Shown here piece by piece: positions 1 through 7,543 of a stretch of 64,000 bases of DNA; position 1 is the stretch's first letter; the number at the start of each line of letters is the position of its first letter. Location: NCBI RefSeq assembly GCF_039531165.1, contig NZ_BAAAPN010000057.1, forward strand, positions 243,857 through 307,856. Direction: 5' to 3'. The notes under the pieces were generated by a model, which saw only the letters and a program-made list of their open reading frames with translations, ran no database searches and was not told where the DNA came from. This DNA is from Nostocoides_A vanveenii. GTDB taxonomy: Bacteria > Actinomycetota > Actinomycetes > Actinomycetales > Dermatophilaceae. The translations under genes were made by a program, and so were the position numbers.

Positions 1-20
1 CCACCCCAACCCCGACGGCC

Positions 21-500
21 CTACGGCGTGGTCGGGGCGAGGCCCTCGTAGTAGCCGGTGCCCGGCACCACCGGCACGAGCACGGGGGACTGCCCGCTGG
101 CCACCGAGGAGACCGACAGTTGGGTCATGTCGCCGGGGGCTTGGTCAACCTTGCTGAGCACGACTTTGGTGTCGGATTTGGACAAGTCGACGGTCGAGTG
201 CGCCGGAATCTGCGCGGTGGCATTGGCCTCGGCGGTGGAGAAGGTCAAGGTGACAGCCTCGCCCGTCGGGTTGCCGACGGCCGCGCTGACCGTTCCGGCG
301 CCGCCGGCCTTGGTGCCCACGACGACCAGGTTGCGCACCTGGATCTCGCCGACGTCGACCGAGACGCCATCGCCCGCGTCATACATCTTGTCGGTCTGGC
401 GAGGGGAGATCAGCTGGCAGCCGCCGAGCAGACTGGTGCTCGCCGCGAGGGCGGCCAGGGCGGCGACGGCTCGGGTGCGTGGGGTGCGTGCGGCGGTCAC
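21..500 (-). CDS. LpqE-like secreted lipoprotein
   Basis: A lipoprotein of about 159 residues begins with a GTG codon (Val-Thr-Ala-Ala-Arg), runs through a basic N-terminus and a hydrophobic stretch, and reaches a lipobox ending Leu-Gly-Gly-Cys near residue 28, so it should be lipidated and anchored outside the membrane. The rest is beta-rich and Val/Thr-rich with no recognisable catalytic motif. It is divergent from carD. In Mycobacterium tuberculosis the gene next to and divergent from carD is the lipoprotein gene lpqE, so the family call rests on lipobox plus synteny. The open frame runs much further upstream (to about 1589), but that part is antisense to carD and ispD and is not protein-like. 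The function of this family is unknown to me. Confidence 0.75.
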   Translation of the reverse strand: MTAARTPRTRAVAALAALAASTSLLGGCQLISPRQTDKMYDAGDGVSVDVGEIQVRNLVVVGTKAGGAGTVSAAVGNPTGEAVTLTFSTAEANATAQIPAHSTVDLSKSDTKVVLSKVDQAPGDMTQLSVSSVASGQSPVLVPVVPGTGYYEGLAPTTP

Positions 501-623
501 GACGGCCAGCCTAGCGGGTCGGTGTGGTGGGGACGAGGCAGGCCGCGGCCTGCCGGATTTCCGGTGCGGGGCCGAAGGGTTCCCGCGAATCCCGCGACCC
601 GTCAAGCGGACACGCCGCCGTGA

Positions 624-646
624 TAAACTGAACGTCGCGAAAGGGG
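624..646 (+). promoter_or_regulatory. Candidate carD -10 element and ribosome binding site
   Basis: A TAAACT hexamer at 624-629 stands about 27 bases before the carD ATG, and an AAAGGGG ribosome binding site follows at about 640-646. The -35 region at the expected distance is weak. The leader would be short. This is a by-eye match only. Confidence 0.35.
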
Positions 647-656
647 CCAAATACAT

Positions 657-1139
657 ATGGTTTTCAAGGTCGGCGAGACGGTCGTCTATCCCCATCACGG
701 GGCTGCACTCATCGAGGAGATTAAGACACGCGTCATACGGGGCGAAGAAAAGCTCTACTTGAAACTGAAGGTCGCCCAGGGTGACCTGACGATCGAAGTC
801 CCGGCCGAGAACTGCGACCTCGTGGGTGTCCGCGATGTCGTCGGCGCCGAGGGCCTGGAGCGCGTCTTCGACGTGCTGCGCGCGCCCTACACCGAGGAGC
901 CGACGAACTGGTCGCGCCGCTACAAGGCCAATCTGGAGAAGCTCGCCTCCGGCGATGTCATCAAGGTCGCCGAGGTCGTGCGTGACCTGTGGCGCCGCGA
1001 CAAGGAGCGTGGCCTGTCCGCCGGCGAGAAGCGCATGCTGGCCAAGGCCCGTCAGATCCTCGTCTCCGAACTCGCCCTGGCCGAGAAGACCGATGAGGTC
1101 AAGGCCGAGTCGATCCTCGATGAGGTTCTCGCGTCCTGA
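657..1139 (+). CDS. carD: CarD/CdnL RNA polymerase-binding transcription factor
   Basis: A 160-residue CarD-family protein. Residues about 1-60 form the Tudor-like RNA polymerase beta-subunit interaction domain (the start FKVGETVVYPHHG is typical), and the remainder is the helical DNA-binding domain with a conserved Trp that wedges the upstream edge of the promoter bubble. CarD stabilises the open complex at rRNA and many other promoters and is essential in mycobacteria. The ATG follows a good AAAGGGG site. Its TGA stop overlaps the presumed CTG start of the downstream ispD, suggesting translational coupling. The order carD-ispD-ispF matches the mycobacterial chromosome. Identity is secure. 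Confidence 0.96.
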   Translation: MVFKVGETVVYPHHGAALIEEIKTRVIRGEEKLYLKLKVAQGDLTIEVPAENCDLVGVRDVVGAEGLERVFDVLRAPYTEEPTNWSRRYKANLEKLASGDVIKVAEVVRDLWRRDKERGLSAGEKRMLAKARQILVSELALAEKTDEVKAESILDEVLAS

Positions 1140-2410
1140 GCAGTTTCCCTGTCCTGACCGGCGCCGACCCTGACCCCAGGGTCGGCGTCGTCGTCGTTGC
1201 CGCCGGCTCCGGGACGCGGTTGGGCGCCGCCCAACCCAAGGCCCTCGTTCGCGTCGGCGGCCGCCGCATCCTCGAGCACGCCGTATGCGGTGCGCTCGCC
1301 GTCCGCTTCGTGCGCCAGGTCGTCGTCGTCGCGCCCGCCGCCTATGTCGCTGAGTTGTCTGCCGACGTCCCGGGATGGGAGGGCTCGCCTGCTCCCTCGC
1401 CCCGCCCGCTTCACCCGGCGGGGGTGCCGGATCCGCCAGCGCCTGTCTTGGGGGAGCCCGGCGGGCGGGTACGCGTCGTGCCGGGCGGCGCCGAGCGCAC
1501 CGACTCGGTGCGGGCCGGTCTGGCCGCTCTCGGGCCGGACATCGACATCGTGCTGATCCATGACGCCGCCCGCTGCCTGACACCCACATCGGTGTATGAC
1601 CGCGTGATCGCCGCCGTCGCCGCCGGGCATGAGGCGGTCGTCCCAGGCCTCGCGGTCGTCGACACCATGAAGGTCGTCGACGCCGAGGGCACGGTGATCG
1701 CGACTCCGGAGCGGTCCCGTGTTCGCGCGATCCAGACCCCGCAGGGCTTCAGCCGGGCCGCGATCACGTCGGCACATGCGAGCGGTTTGGCCGCGACCGA
1801 CGACGCGGGGTTGGCGGAGGAAAACGGCAGACCCGTCCGGGTCGTCGATGGCGACCCGCTGGCCTTCAAGGTGACCACACCCGACGATCTCGAACGTGCC
1901 GAGCGCCTGCTCCGCACGCCGACCCTGTGGGTGATCGGCGGCCTGCCCGGCACGGGGAAGACCACGCTCAGCCGCCGCCTCGCCGCCTTCGAGGACGCGA
2001 CGCTCGTGCGGGTCGACTCGATCGAACAGGCCTTGACCACCGACCTGGATCTCGAGCACCCCGGCACCACCGGCTACGCCATCGCGTATGCCGTGGCCGC
2101 CGACCAGCTGCGCCTGGGCCGTTCGGTGGTCGCAGACCTGGTCAACCCACTCCCACAGACTCGGGTGGCACTGCGCCAGATCGCGGAGCAGGCGGGCGCC
2201 GGGATCTGCGAGATCCGCCTGGTCTGCTCCGATGCCACCGAACATCGTCGCCGGATCGAGGGCCGCCTCGCGGACATTCCCGGGTATGTACTCCCGGACT
2301 GGCGCGACGTCACCGAGCGACTCTTCGTCGCCTGGCCCGAAGCCCGGGTGATCGACACCGCCGGCCGGACTCCCGAGCAGGTTTTCCGCGTCCTGCGCGA
2401 CGGCCCCTGA
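1136..2410 (+). CDS. ispD: IspD cytidylyltransferase fused to a C-terminal P-loop kinase domain
   Basis: Residues about 15-255 are 2-C-methyl-D-erythritol 4-phosphate cytidylyltransferase, the third step of the MEP isoprenoid pathway: nucleotide loop AAGSGTRLG near residue 22, HDAA, the TPQGF motif and TDDAG are all visible. Without a stop the frame continues into a second domain of about 160 residues starting with GGLPGTGKTT (Walker A, around residue 268), resembling AAA_33/zeta-toxin/chloramphenicol phosphotransferase-like small kinases. No ATG, GTG or TTG exists between the upstream in-frame stop (1121) and the nucleotide loop. The first TTG (1220) falls inside that loop, so translation probably starts at CTG 1136, overlapping the carD stop and preceded by GAGG, or at CTG 1154. 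IspD identity is very firm; the substrate of the kinase domain is unknown. Confidence 0.9.
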   Translation: MSSFPVLTGADPDPRVGVVVVAAGSGTRLGAAQPKALVRVGGRRILEHAVCGALAVRFVRQVVVVAPAAYVAELSADVPGWEGSPAPSPRPLHPAGVPDPPAPVLGEPGGRVRVVPGGAERTDSVRAGLAALGPDIDIVLIHDAARCLTPTSVYDRVIAAVAAGHEAVVPGLAVVDTMKVVDAEGTVIATPERSRVRAIQTPQGFSRAAITSAHASGLAATDDAGLAEENGRPVRVVDGDPLAFKVTTPDDLERAERLLRTPTLWVIGGLPGTGKTTLSRRLAAFEDATLVRVDSIEQALTTDLDLEHPGTTGYAIAYAVAADQLRLGRSVVADLVNPLPQTRVALRQIAEQAGAGICEIRLVCSDATEHRRRIEGRLADIPGYVLPDWRDVTERLFVAWPEARVIDTAGRTPEQVFRVLRDGP

Positions 2411-2531
2411 CCGCAGCCCGGTCTTGGCGGCTGGGCGCCGCCACGTGCCGCCCGCCGCGCTGGTAGGCATCACATTGCCGACGCCACCTCCGCACTGAAC
2501 CAGCCATTTGCCAAGGCGGCACAATAGCGCC

Positions 2532-3017
2532 ATGTCTGGGGTACCGCGGGTCGGGGTCGGGGTCGACGTCCACGCCTTCGCGGACCCGCACGCCGGTCGC
2601 GACCTATGGATCGCGGGCCTGCACTGGCCGGGCGAGCGCGGCCTCGACGGTCATTCCGACGCCGATGTCGCGTGCCACGCCGCGTGCGATGCCTTGTTCT
2701 CGGCCGCCGGCATCGGTGACCTCGGTGCGCACTTCGGCACCTCCCGCCCCGAGCATGCCGGCGCCTCCGGAGCGACGCTCCTCGCCGAAGCCGCCCGACT
2801 GGTCCGGGCTGCGGGCTACGAGATCGGCAATGTCGCGGTGCAGATCATCGGCAATCGCCCCAAGGTCGGCAGCCGCCGCGAGGAGGCCCAGGCCGTCATG
2901 GCCGAGGCGGTCGGCGCCCCGGTCTCCGTCAGCGGCACGACCACTGACGGGCTCGGCCTGACCGGCCGGGGTGACGGGATCGCCGCCGTCGCGACCGCCC
3001 TGGTGCTGCAAGCCTGA
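2532..3017 (+). CDS. ispF: 2-C-methyl-D-erythritol 2,4-cyclodiphosphate synthase
   Basis: A 161-residue IspF converting CDP-methylerythritol 2-phosphate to the cyclodiphosphate (fifth MEP pathway step); the family is a homotrimer with zinc at the subunit interface. Metal ligands are seen as Asp12 and His14 (GVDVHAF) and His41 (DGHSDAD). The C-terminal region carries the TTTDGLGLTGRGDGI signature. The ATG at 2532 is chosen because an upstream in-frame start at 2508 would add only a non-conserved octapeptide. It lies about 120 bases after ispD and is the last member of this block before unrelated genes interrupt the usual order. Confidence 0.96.
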   Translation: MSGVPRVGVGVDVHAFADPHAGRDLWIAGLHWPGERGLDGHSDADVACHAACDALFSAAGIGDLGAHFGTSRPEHAGASGATLLAEAARLVRAAGYEIGNVAVQIIGNRPKVGSRREEAQAVMAEAVGAPVSVSGTTTDGLGLTGRGDGIAAVATALVLQA

Positions 3018-3146
3018 CACGGTGAAGGTGCAGGTCGTGAGCGCCATGCACCGATTCTCGGGCACGAGGATTGGGTCGTCGCGGACGGCATACCCCAGGA
3101 CGGGTCTGCCGCTGCTCGGCCCGCCGATTGAGGCTCGTCGTGGTGT

Positions 3147-3917
3147 CTACGCGTGCCGGTCGGCGTTGGCGTAGATCGCGTCGCGGACGTAGGCCGCCAG
3201 GCCTGGCGCCAGTTCCTCATAGGTCGCGGTGAACCGGGGGTCGGCGACGTACATGTCGGCGAGCCCGCGGTGCATGGCATACGAGACGTCGTAGAAGCGC
3301 TCGTCGAAGTGCCGCCGGTGCGCCTCGGCCGCGTCCATCGCCGCCACGCCGACTGCGGGCTCGCCGGCGGTCAGCGCGGCCACGAAGGCTGAGTTCACCG
3401 CGTCCATCTCCGCCTTGACGGCCGCCCAGTCCGCCGTGCCGTATGCCGCGGTACGAGCCTGCGACTGGCTCCAGGCGGGCGTGTCGCCCCAGCGCTCCTG
3501 CGCCTCGGCGGCATACGCCTCGTCGAAGCCGTCGCCGAACATCGCCTTCAGTTCTTCGGTGGTCGCGGGTCGGTTGCCCATCGCTGCCTCCAGTGCGTGA
3601 TCGAGTGCGGTGACGAGCGCGCGCAGCTCGTCGATTCGGGTGATGACCGTCGCGCGCTGGCGACGCAGGTGCTCGGCGACATCGGGTCCGCCGTCGAGCA
3701 ATGCGGCGATCTCCTCCAGGCCGATCTCGAGCCGCCGGTAGAGGACGATCGTCGCAAGCCGCTCCAGGTCCGCCTCGGTGTACAGCCGGTAGCCGGACCA
3801 GGTCCGCTGACTCGGGGTGAGCACGCCGATCTCGTCGTAATGGTGCAGGGTGCGCACCGTCACGCCGAACCGCTCGGCCACCTGGCCGACGGTCAGCTGC
3901 TGCGTCGTCTCGGTCAC
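3147..3917 (-). CDS. TipA-type MerR-family regulator with TipAS drug-binding domain
   Basis: A 256-residue protein with an N-terminal MerR winged helix (VGQVAERFGVTVRTLHHYDEIG, residues about 10-31, here quoted in two parts: VGQVAERFGVTV and RTLHHYDEIG), a dimerisation coiled coil around residues 75-115, and a C-terminal TipAS domain (about 130-250) rich in Trp, His and Glu. Family members are activated by covalent or tight binding of thiopeptide antibiotics and induce multidrug-resistance genes. The start is GTG at 3917. No efflux pump lies next to it, so the regulated target is not evident. The protein is of normal length. Confidence 0.88.
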   Translation of the reverse strand: MTETTQQLTVGQVAERFGVTVRTLHHYDEIGVLTPSQRTWSGYRLYTEADLERLATIVLYRRLEIGLEEIAALLDGGPDVAEHLRRQRATVITRIDELRALVTALDHALEAAMGNRPATTEELKAMFGDGFDEAYAAEAQERWGDTPAWSQSQARTAAYGTADWAAVKAEMDAVNSAFVAALTAGEPAVGVAAMDAAEAHRRHFDERFYDVSYAMHRGLADMYVADPRFTATYEELAPGLAAYVRDAIYANADRHA

Positions 3918-4064
3918 GTCACCACTGTGCGGGCTGACGTCGCGTGAGGGTCAAATCGACAACCGTTCCATGGGGATGATCTTTCTGGCCCTGGTCTTCC
4001 CGGCGGGGCTGGCCACGATCTGCGCCATCGCCCGGCCCAGTCGAGAGACCGCGACACGCCCACA

Positions 4065-4973
4065 TCAGAGGTCGAACATGAGCGTGTCGCGCTCACTCGA
4101 CTGAGGAAGCGCCGGCTCGGGGGTGCCTTGGTGGAAGCGCTGCTGCCAGCCGGCGGGGGTGCGCTGCCAAAGGGAGCTGCGCAGGTGCGAGCCGGAGTCG
4201 TCCGTGCTGCGCCAGAGCAACAGAACGAGATCGTCACTAAGGCGTTCGGCACTGATGAGGTCGAGCGCGACTGGCCCGTCGAGGGGACCGATGCGGAGGA
4301 CCTCCTCGCGAGTCCAGTGCCGGCCCGACGAGCCGATCTCGCTCCACTGCGGATGCAGCAGGGCATCGAGAGCCGATGCGCTCGACCGGACCGCGTCGCT
4401 GAGCAGGGCGCGTTCCAACTCGATGACCTCCTCCTCGGCGCTCCTCACCGCCCGGTCGGGCCCGACGGTCACACCCGTCGCGACAAAGCCCGACGCGCGC
4501 GCGTCGCGGTCAGATCGGAAACCCGGGCCGGCCGGTGGCATCCGGCCCTGCTGATAGGCCAGGGCAGCGGCCGTGGCCAGCCGGTCGGCCGCCTCGTTCA
4601 GCTCGTGGCCGGTGTGTCCCTTGACCCACTTGAACTGCACCCGCCGTCCGGCCATGGCCGCGTCGAGATCCTGCATCAACTCCAGGTTCAGGACGGGTTT
4701 GCCGTCGGCCTTGACCCAGCCCTTGCGCTTCCACCCCGGCATCCACTTGGTAATCGAGTTGATGACATAGGTCGAATCGCACCAGATCACCAGCTCGTCG
4801 TCGGCCCCGGCGGTCTGCCGCAGCAGGTCGAGCACGGCCATCAGCTCACCGATGTTGTTGGTGGCCCGCGGCCACCCGCCGCTCGCCCACGTGGCGTCGT
4901 CGATGAACCAGCCCCATCCGGCCGGCCCGGGGTTGCCCAGGGCCGAGCCGTCGGCCGCCGCGATGATCGTCAT
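4065..4973 (-). CDS. rnhA: Ribonuclease HI fused to a DUF4440/NTF2-like domain
   Basis: A 302-residue protein. Residues 1-145 are RNase HI with all four acidic catalytic residues: Asp8 (ADGSALGNPG), Glu43 (NIGEL), Asp66 (WCDSTYV) and Asp130 (NEAADRL). It cleaves the RNA strand of RNA:DNA hybrids. After a linker, residues about 190-290 form a DUF4440/SnoaL-like cone fold (ELERALLSDAVR through WQRTPAGWQQRFHQGTPEP). RnhA-DUF4440 fusions occur in actinobacteria, so the architecture is not unique; the role of the second domain is unclear. It is followed downstream on the same strand by the TipA-like regulator. Confidence 0.9.
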   Translation of the reverse strand: MTIIAAADGSALGNPGPAGWGWFIDDATWASGGWPRATNNIGELMAVLDLLRQTAGADDELVIWCDSTYVINSITKWMPGWKRKGWVKADGKPVLNLELMQDLDAAMAGRRVQFKWVKGHTGHELNEAADRLATAAALAYQQGRMPPAGPGFRSDRDARASGFVATGVTVGPDRAVRSAEEEVIELERALLSDAVRSSASALDALLHPQWSEIGSSGRHWTREEVLRIGPLDGPVALDLISAERLSDDLVLLLWRSTDDSGSHLRSSLWQRTPAGWQQRFHQGTPEPALPQSSERDTLMFDL

Positions 4974-4981
4974 GAGCCGAT

Positions 4982-5311
4982 CTAACCGCGTGCCCGGAGC
5001 ACGCGCGGCGAGGCGACCCGGGCCAGCCGCTGCAACTCGGCGATATGCCCGCAGAAGGCATGCCGTCCGGTGTCGGTGAGCACGGCATACGCGCGGCCGT
5101 GCCCGGCCCCGAAGCGGCGTTCGACGGTGACATAGCCGGCCGTCCGCAAGGCGGTCAGGTGCTTGCTGAGCGACGAGTCGGCGATCCCGAGTTCGTCACG
5201 CAGGTTGGCGAACTCTCGCTCCGCGGCCGCCACGAGCAAACCGCACAGTTGCAGCCGGGTGGGCTCATGGATCAACGGATCAAAGACGGGGTGCGGCACA
5301 GAGCCCATCAT
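4982..5311 (-). CDS. Winged-helix (HTH_34-type) transcriptional regulator
   Basis: About 109 residues with an ArsR/PadR-like winged helix: an N-terminal HPVFDPLIHEPTRLQL helix, recognition helix around DSSLSKHLTALRTAGYV and a wing of VERRFGAGHGRAY. This is the pattern of HTH_34 one-component regulators. Two adjacent ATG codons (5311 and 5308) are possible starts. It is divergent from the mycothiol dehydrogenase gene, and a short inverted repeat lies just upstream of its start, so it may control itself and perhaps the divergent operon. The effector is unknown. Confidence 0.8.
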   Translation of the reverse strand: MMGSVPHPVFDPLIHEPTRLQLCGLLVAAAEREFANLRDELGIADSSLSKHLTALRTAGYVTVERRFGAGHGRAYAVLTDTGRHAFCGHIAELQRLARVASPRVLRARG

Positions 5312-5320
5312 ACGCGTCGA

Positions 5321-5337
5321 CTTTCCGCACAGGAAAG
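5321..5337. promoter_or_regulatory. Candidate operator, CTTTCC-N5-GGAAAG
   Basis: A perfect inverted repeat of six-base arms with a five-base centre lies ten bases upstream of the winged-helix regulator start, in the gap shared with the divergent mycothiol dehydrogenase gene. Position and symmetry fit an autoregulatory site for a dimeric winged-helix protein; this is inference. Confidence 0.35.
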
Positions 5338-5501
5338 AACGGAAGCCTTTGTCCGGCAACGGATTCGGCATCCGATTGCTGGGCGATCCTTGCCCTGCTC
5401 GCCATGCCGGGCCAAGCTGACCCCCAGAACTCGAACTCGCCTGCCCGGACGCCGCCACCCCGGCCGGCCGGGCAGGCGGACCGGCTAGCAAGGAGACTCC
5501 A

Positions 5502-6584
5502 ATGTCGCAGACCGTCAAGGGCGTCATCGCCCGCGCGAAAGGCGCGCGCGTCGAGGTCGTCGACATCGTCATCCCCGATCCCGGGCCGGGCGAGGCTGTC
5601 GTCCAGGTCCAAGCCTGCGGGGTGTGCCACACCGACCTGCACTACCGCGAAGGCGGCATCAACGACGACTTCCCGTTCCTGCTCGGGCATGAGGCGGCGG
5701 GCATCGTCGAGGCCGTCGGTGACGGCGTCACCGAGGTGGCTCCCGGCGACTTCGTGATCCTCAACTGGCGCGCAGTCTGCGGTGAGTGCCGGGCCTGCCA
5801 CAAGGGCAAGCCGCAGTACTGCTTCAACACCCACAACGCCCGCCAGAAGATGACGCTGACCGACGGCACCGAGCTCAGCCCGGCCCTCGGCATCGGCGCC
5901 TTCGCCGAGAAAACCCTGGTGGCCGCCGGCCAGTGCACCAAGGTCGCGACCTCCGATCCGGCCGTAGTCGGGTTGCTCGGCTGCGGCGTGATGGCGGGCT
6001 TCGGCGCGGCCGTCAACACCGGCGGTGTCAAGCTCGGCGACTCGATCGCCGTCATCGGGTGCGGTGGCGTCGGCAACGCCGCCATCGCCGGCGCCAAGGT
6101 CGTCGGGGCGACGACGATCATCGCCGTCGACGTCGACGACCGGAAGCTGGAGTGGGCCAGGCAGTTCGGCGCCACCCATACCGTCAACTCCCGCGAGGTC
6201 GACGCGGTCGAGAAGATCCGCGAGCTGACCGGCTCGTATGGAGCGGACGTCGTCGTCGAGGCCGTCGGCCGGCCCGAGACCTACCAGCAGGCCTTCTTCG
6301 CCCGCGACCTCGCTGGCACCGTCGTCCTCGTCGGCGTGCCCACCCCGGATCTGAAGCTCGAACTCCCGCTGATCGAGATCTTCGGCCGCGGCGGCTCGCT
6401 CAAGAGCAGTTGGTATGGCGATTGCCTCCCCACCCGAGACTTCCCGACCCTCGTGGCGCTGTATGAGCAGGGCCGCTTCCCGCTCGAGCAGTTTGTCTCC
6501 GAGCGGATCGAGTTGGAAGACATCGAGGCGGCCTTCGAGAAGATGCACAAGGGCGAGGTCCTGCGCTCGGTGGTCGAACTGTGA
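5502..6584 (+). CDS. mscR: S-(hydroxymethyl)mycothiol dehydrogenase (mycothiol-dependent formaldehyde dehydrogenase)
   Basis: A 360-residue zinc-dependent class III-like alcohol dehydrogenase. It oxidises the formaldehyde-mycothiol adduct with NAD+ and reduces S-nitrosomycothiol. Catalytic zinc ligands are visible at Cys42 (ACGVCHTD) and the GHEAAG histidine; the structural zinc site is CGECRACHKGKPQYC. The Rossmann dinucleotide motif is VIGCGGVGNAA. The sequence is closest in pattern to the actinobacterial FadH/MscR group, which lacks the glutathione enzyme insert. A good AAGGAG ribosome binding site precedes the ATG. It overlaps the downstream hydrolase gene by four bases (GTGA), the same pair seen as Rv2259-Rv2260. 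Confidence 0.93.
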   Translation: MSQTVKGVIARAKGARVEVVDIVIPDPGPGEAVVQVQACGVCHTDLHYREGGINDDFPFLLGHEAAGIVEAVGDGVTEVAPGDFVILNWRAVCGECRACHKGKPQYCFNTHNARQKMTLTDGTELSPALGIGAFAEKTLVAAGQCTKVATSDPAVVGLLGCGVMAGFGAAVNTGGVKLGDSIAVIGCGGVGNAAIAGAKVVGATTIIAVDVDDRKLEWARQFGATHTVNSREVDAVEKIRELTGSYGADVVVEAVGRPETYQQAFFARDLAGTVVLVGVPTPDLKLELPLIEIFGRGGSLKSSWYGDCLPTRDFPTLVALYEQGRFPLEQFVSERIELEDIEAAFEKMHKGEVLRSVVEL

Positions 6585-7228
6585 GCACCGACATCGTCGC
6601 CGGCCCGACGCCCGCCGGCGTGAGGGTCGAGCGACTGGTCACCTCCGGCACCTTCACCCTCGATGGCGGGGAGTGGGAGGTCGACAACAACGTGTGGATC
6701 GTCGGCGACGACACCCGTTGCGTCGTCATCGACTGCGCCCACGACCCGGATGCCATCCTCGCCGCAATCGGTGAGCGCGAGTTGACCCACATCCTCTGCA
6801 CGCACGCGCACAACGACCACATCGACGGCGCCCCAGGCGTCGCCCGGGCCACCGGCGCGCCGATCCACCTGCACCCGGGCGACCGCGTGCTGTGGGAGCT
6901 GACCTTCCCCGACACCGCGCCCGACGCGGATCTCGAAGACGGGCAACGGATTCCGGTGGGTGACCTCGAACTCCAGGTGCGTCATACGCCCGGGCACGCG
7001 CCCGGCGCGGTCTGCCTGTATGCCGAGGCGCTCGGCGTCGTCTTCAGCGGCGACACCCTCTTCAATGGCGGGCCGGGGGCGACCGGCCGCTCGTTCAGCG
7101 ACTACCCGACGATCGTCTTTTCGATCCGCGAGCAGTTGCTGACCCTCCCTCCCGAGACGATTGTCCTCACCGGCCACGGTGACGCGACCACGATCGGCGC
7201 GGAGGCCGCGGGCCTCGGACAGGCCTGA
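6581..7228 (+). CDS. Metallo-beta-lactamase-fold hydrolase linked to the mycothiol dehydrogenase
   Basis: A 215-residue MBL-fold protein with the metal-binding THAHNDH motif near residues 75-80, a second histidine (RHTPGHAPG) and the FSGDTLF aspartate motif. It is glyoxalase II-like. Its GTG start overlaps the stop of the mycothiol-dependent formaldehyde dehydrogenase gene, so by context it probably hydrolyses the S-formylmycothiol product or a related thioester; this is inference from the pairing, which is conserved in mycobacteria. The downstream gene is convergent and separated by a strong hairpin. Confidence 0.88.
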   Translation: MSTDIVAGPTPAGVRVERLVTSGTFTLDGGEWEVDNNVWIVGDDTRCVVIDCAHDPDAILAAIGERELTHILCTHAHNDHIDGAPGVARATGAPIHLHPGDRVLWELTFPDTAPDADLEDGQRIPVGDLELQVRHTPGHAPGAVCLYAEALGVVFSGDTLFNGGPGATGRSFSDYPTIVFSIREQLLTLPPETIVLTGHGDATTIGAEAAGLGQA

Positions 7229-7408
7229 CCCAGCACGCATCGTGTGCGGCCCCGTGCTCCCCGAGGCCGCGCATGTCCGCCCGGCGTCACGACGCAGGGC
7301 GGCCGGCGGCGCTGGGGACGAAGCCATCCGTCCCCGGCGCCGACTCGAGCCGGGTGTCGCCGGCTGGACCGGACGCCTCGACACGCGCTCATCACCCCGA
7401 CACCGATT

Positions 7409-7449
7409 CGCCACGCCTGCACCGGTTGCGGACGGGTGCAGGCGTGGCG
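7409..7449. terminator. Bidirectional hairpin between convergent genes
   Basis: A perfect 15-bp stem (CGCCACGCCTGCACC and its complement) with an 11-base loop sits in the 315-base gap between the MBL hydrolase and the convergent phospholipase C gene. There is no clear U tract, as is common in actinobacteria. Confidence 0.6.
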
Positions 7450-7484
7450 GACCCAGGTAGTGGTGCGGAAGCGGTGTAGGCACG

Positions 7485-7514
7485 GCCGCCGACAGCCGCC
7501 GACAGCCGCCGACA
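7485..7514. repeat. Three exact copies of a 10-bp unit
   Basis: The decamer GCCGCCGACA is repeated three times without change in the non-coding gap 7229-7543. It is short enough to be simple slippage. Nothing else was seen in this gap except the hairpin at 7409-7449. Confidence 0.7.
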
Positions 7515-7543
7515 ATGTGCCGTCACGGCATACCACCACGGCG

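Noticed and set aside
501..1589. Long minus-strand frame continuing upstream of the LpqE-like lipoprotein
   Set aside because: It is Arg/Pro-rich, has no protein-like pattern and is antisense to carD and ispD; the lipoprotein signal peptide marks the real start at 500.
3970..4104. Small plus-strand frame with one hydrophobic stretch (MGMIFLALVFPAGLATICAI)
   Set aside because: No good ribosome binding site; its second half is antisense to the RNase HI gene end. It could be a real small membrane peptide but the support is too thin.
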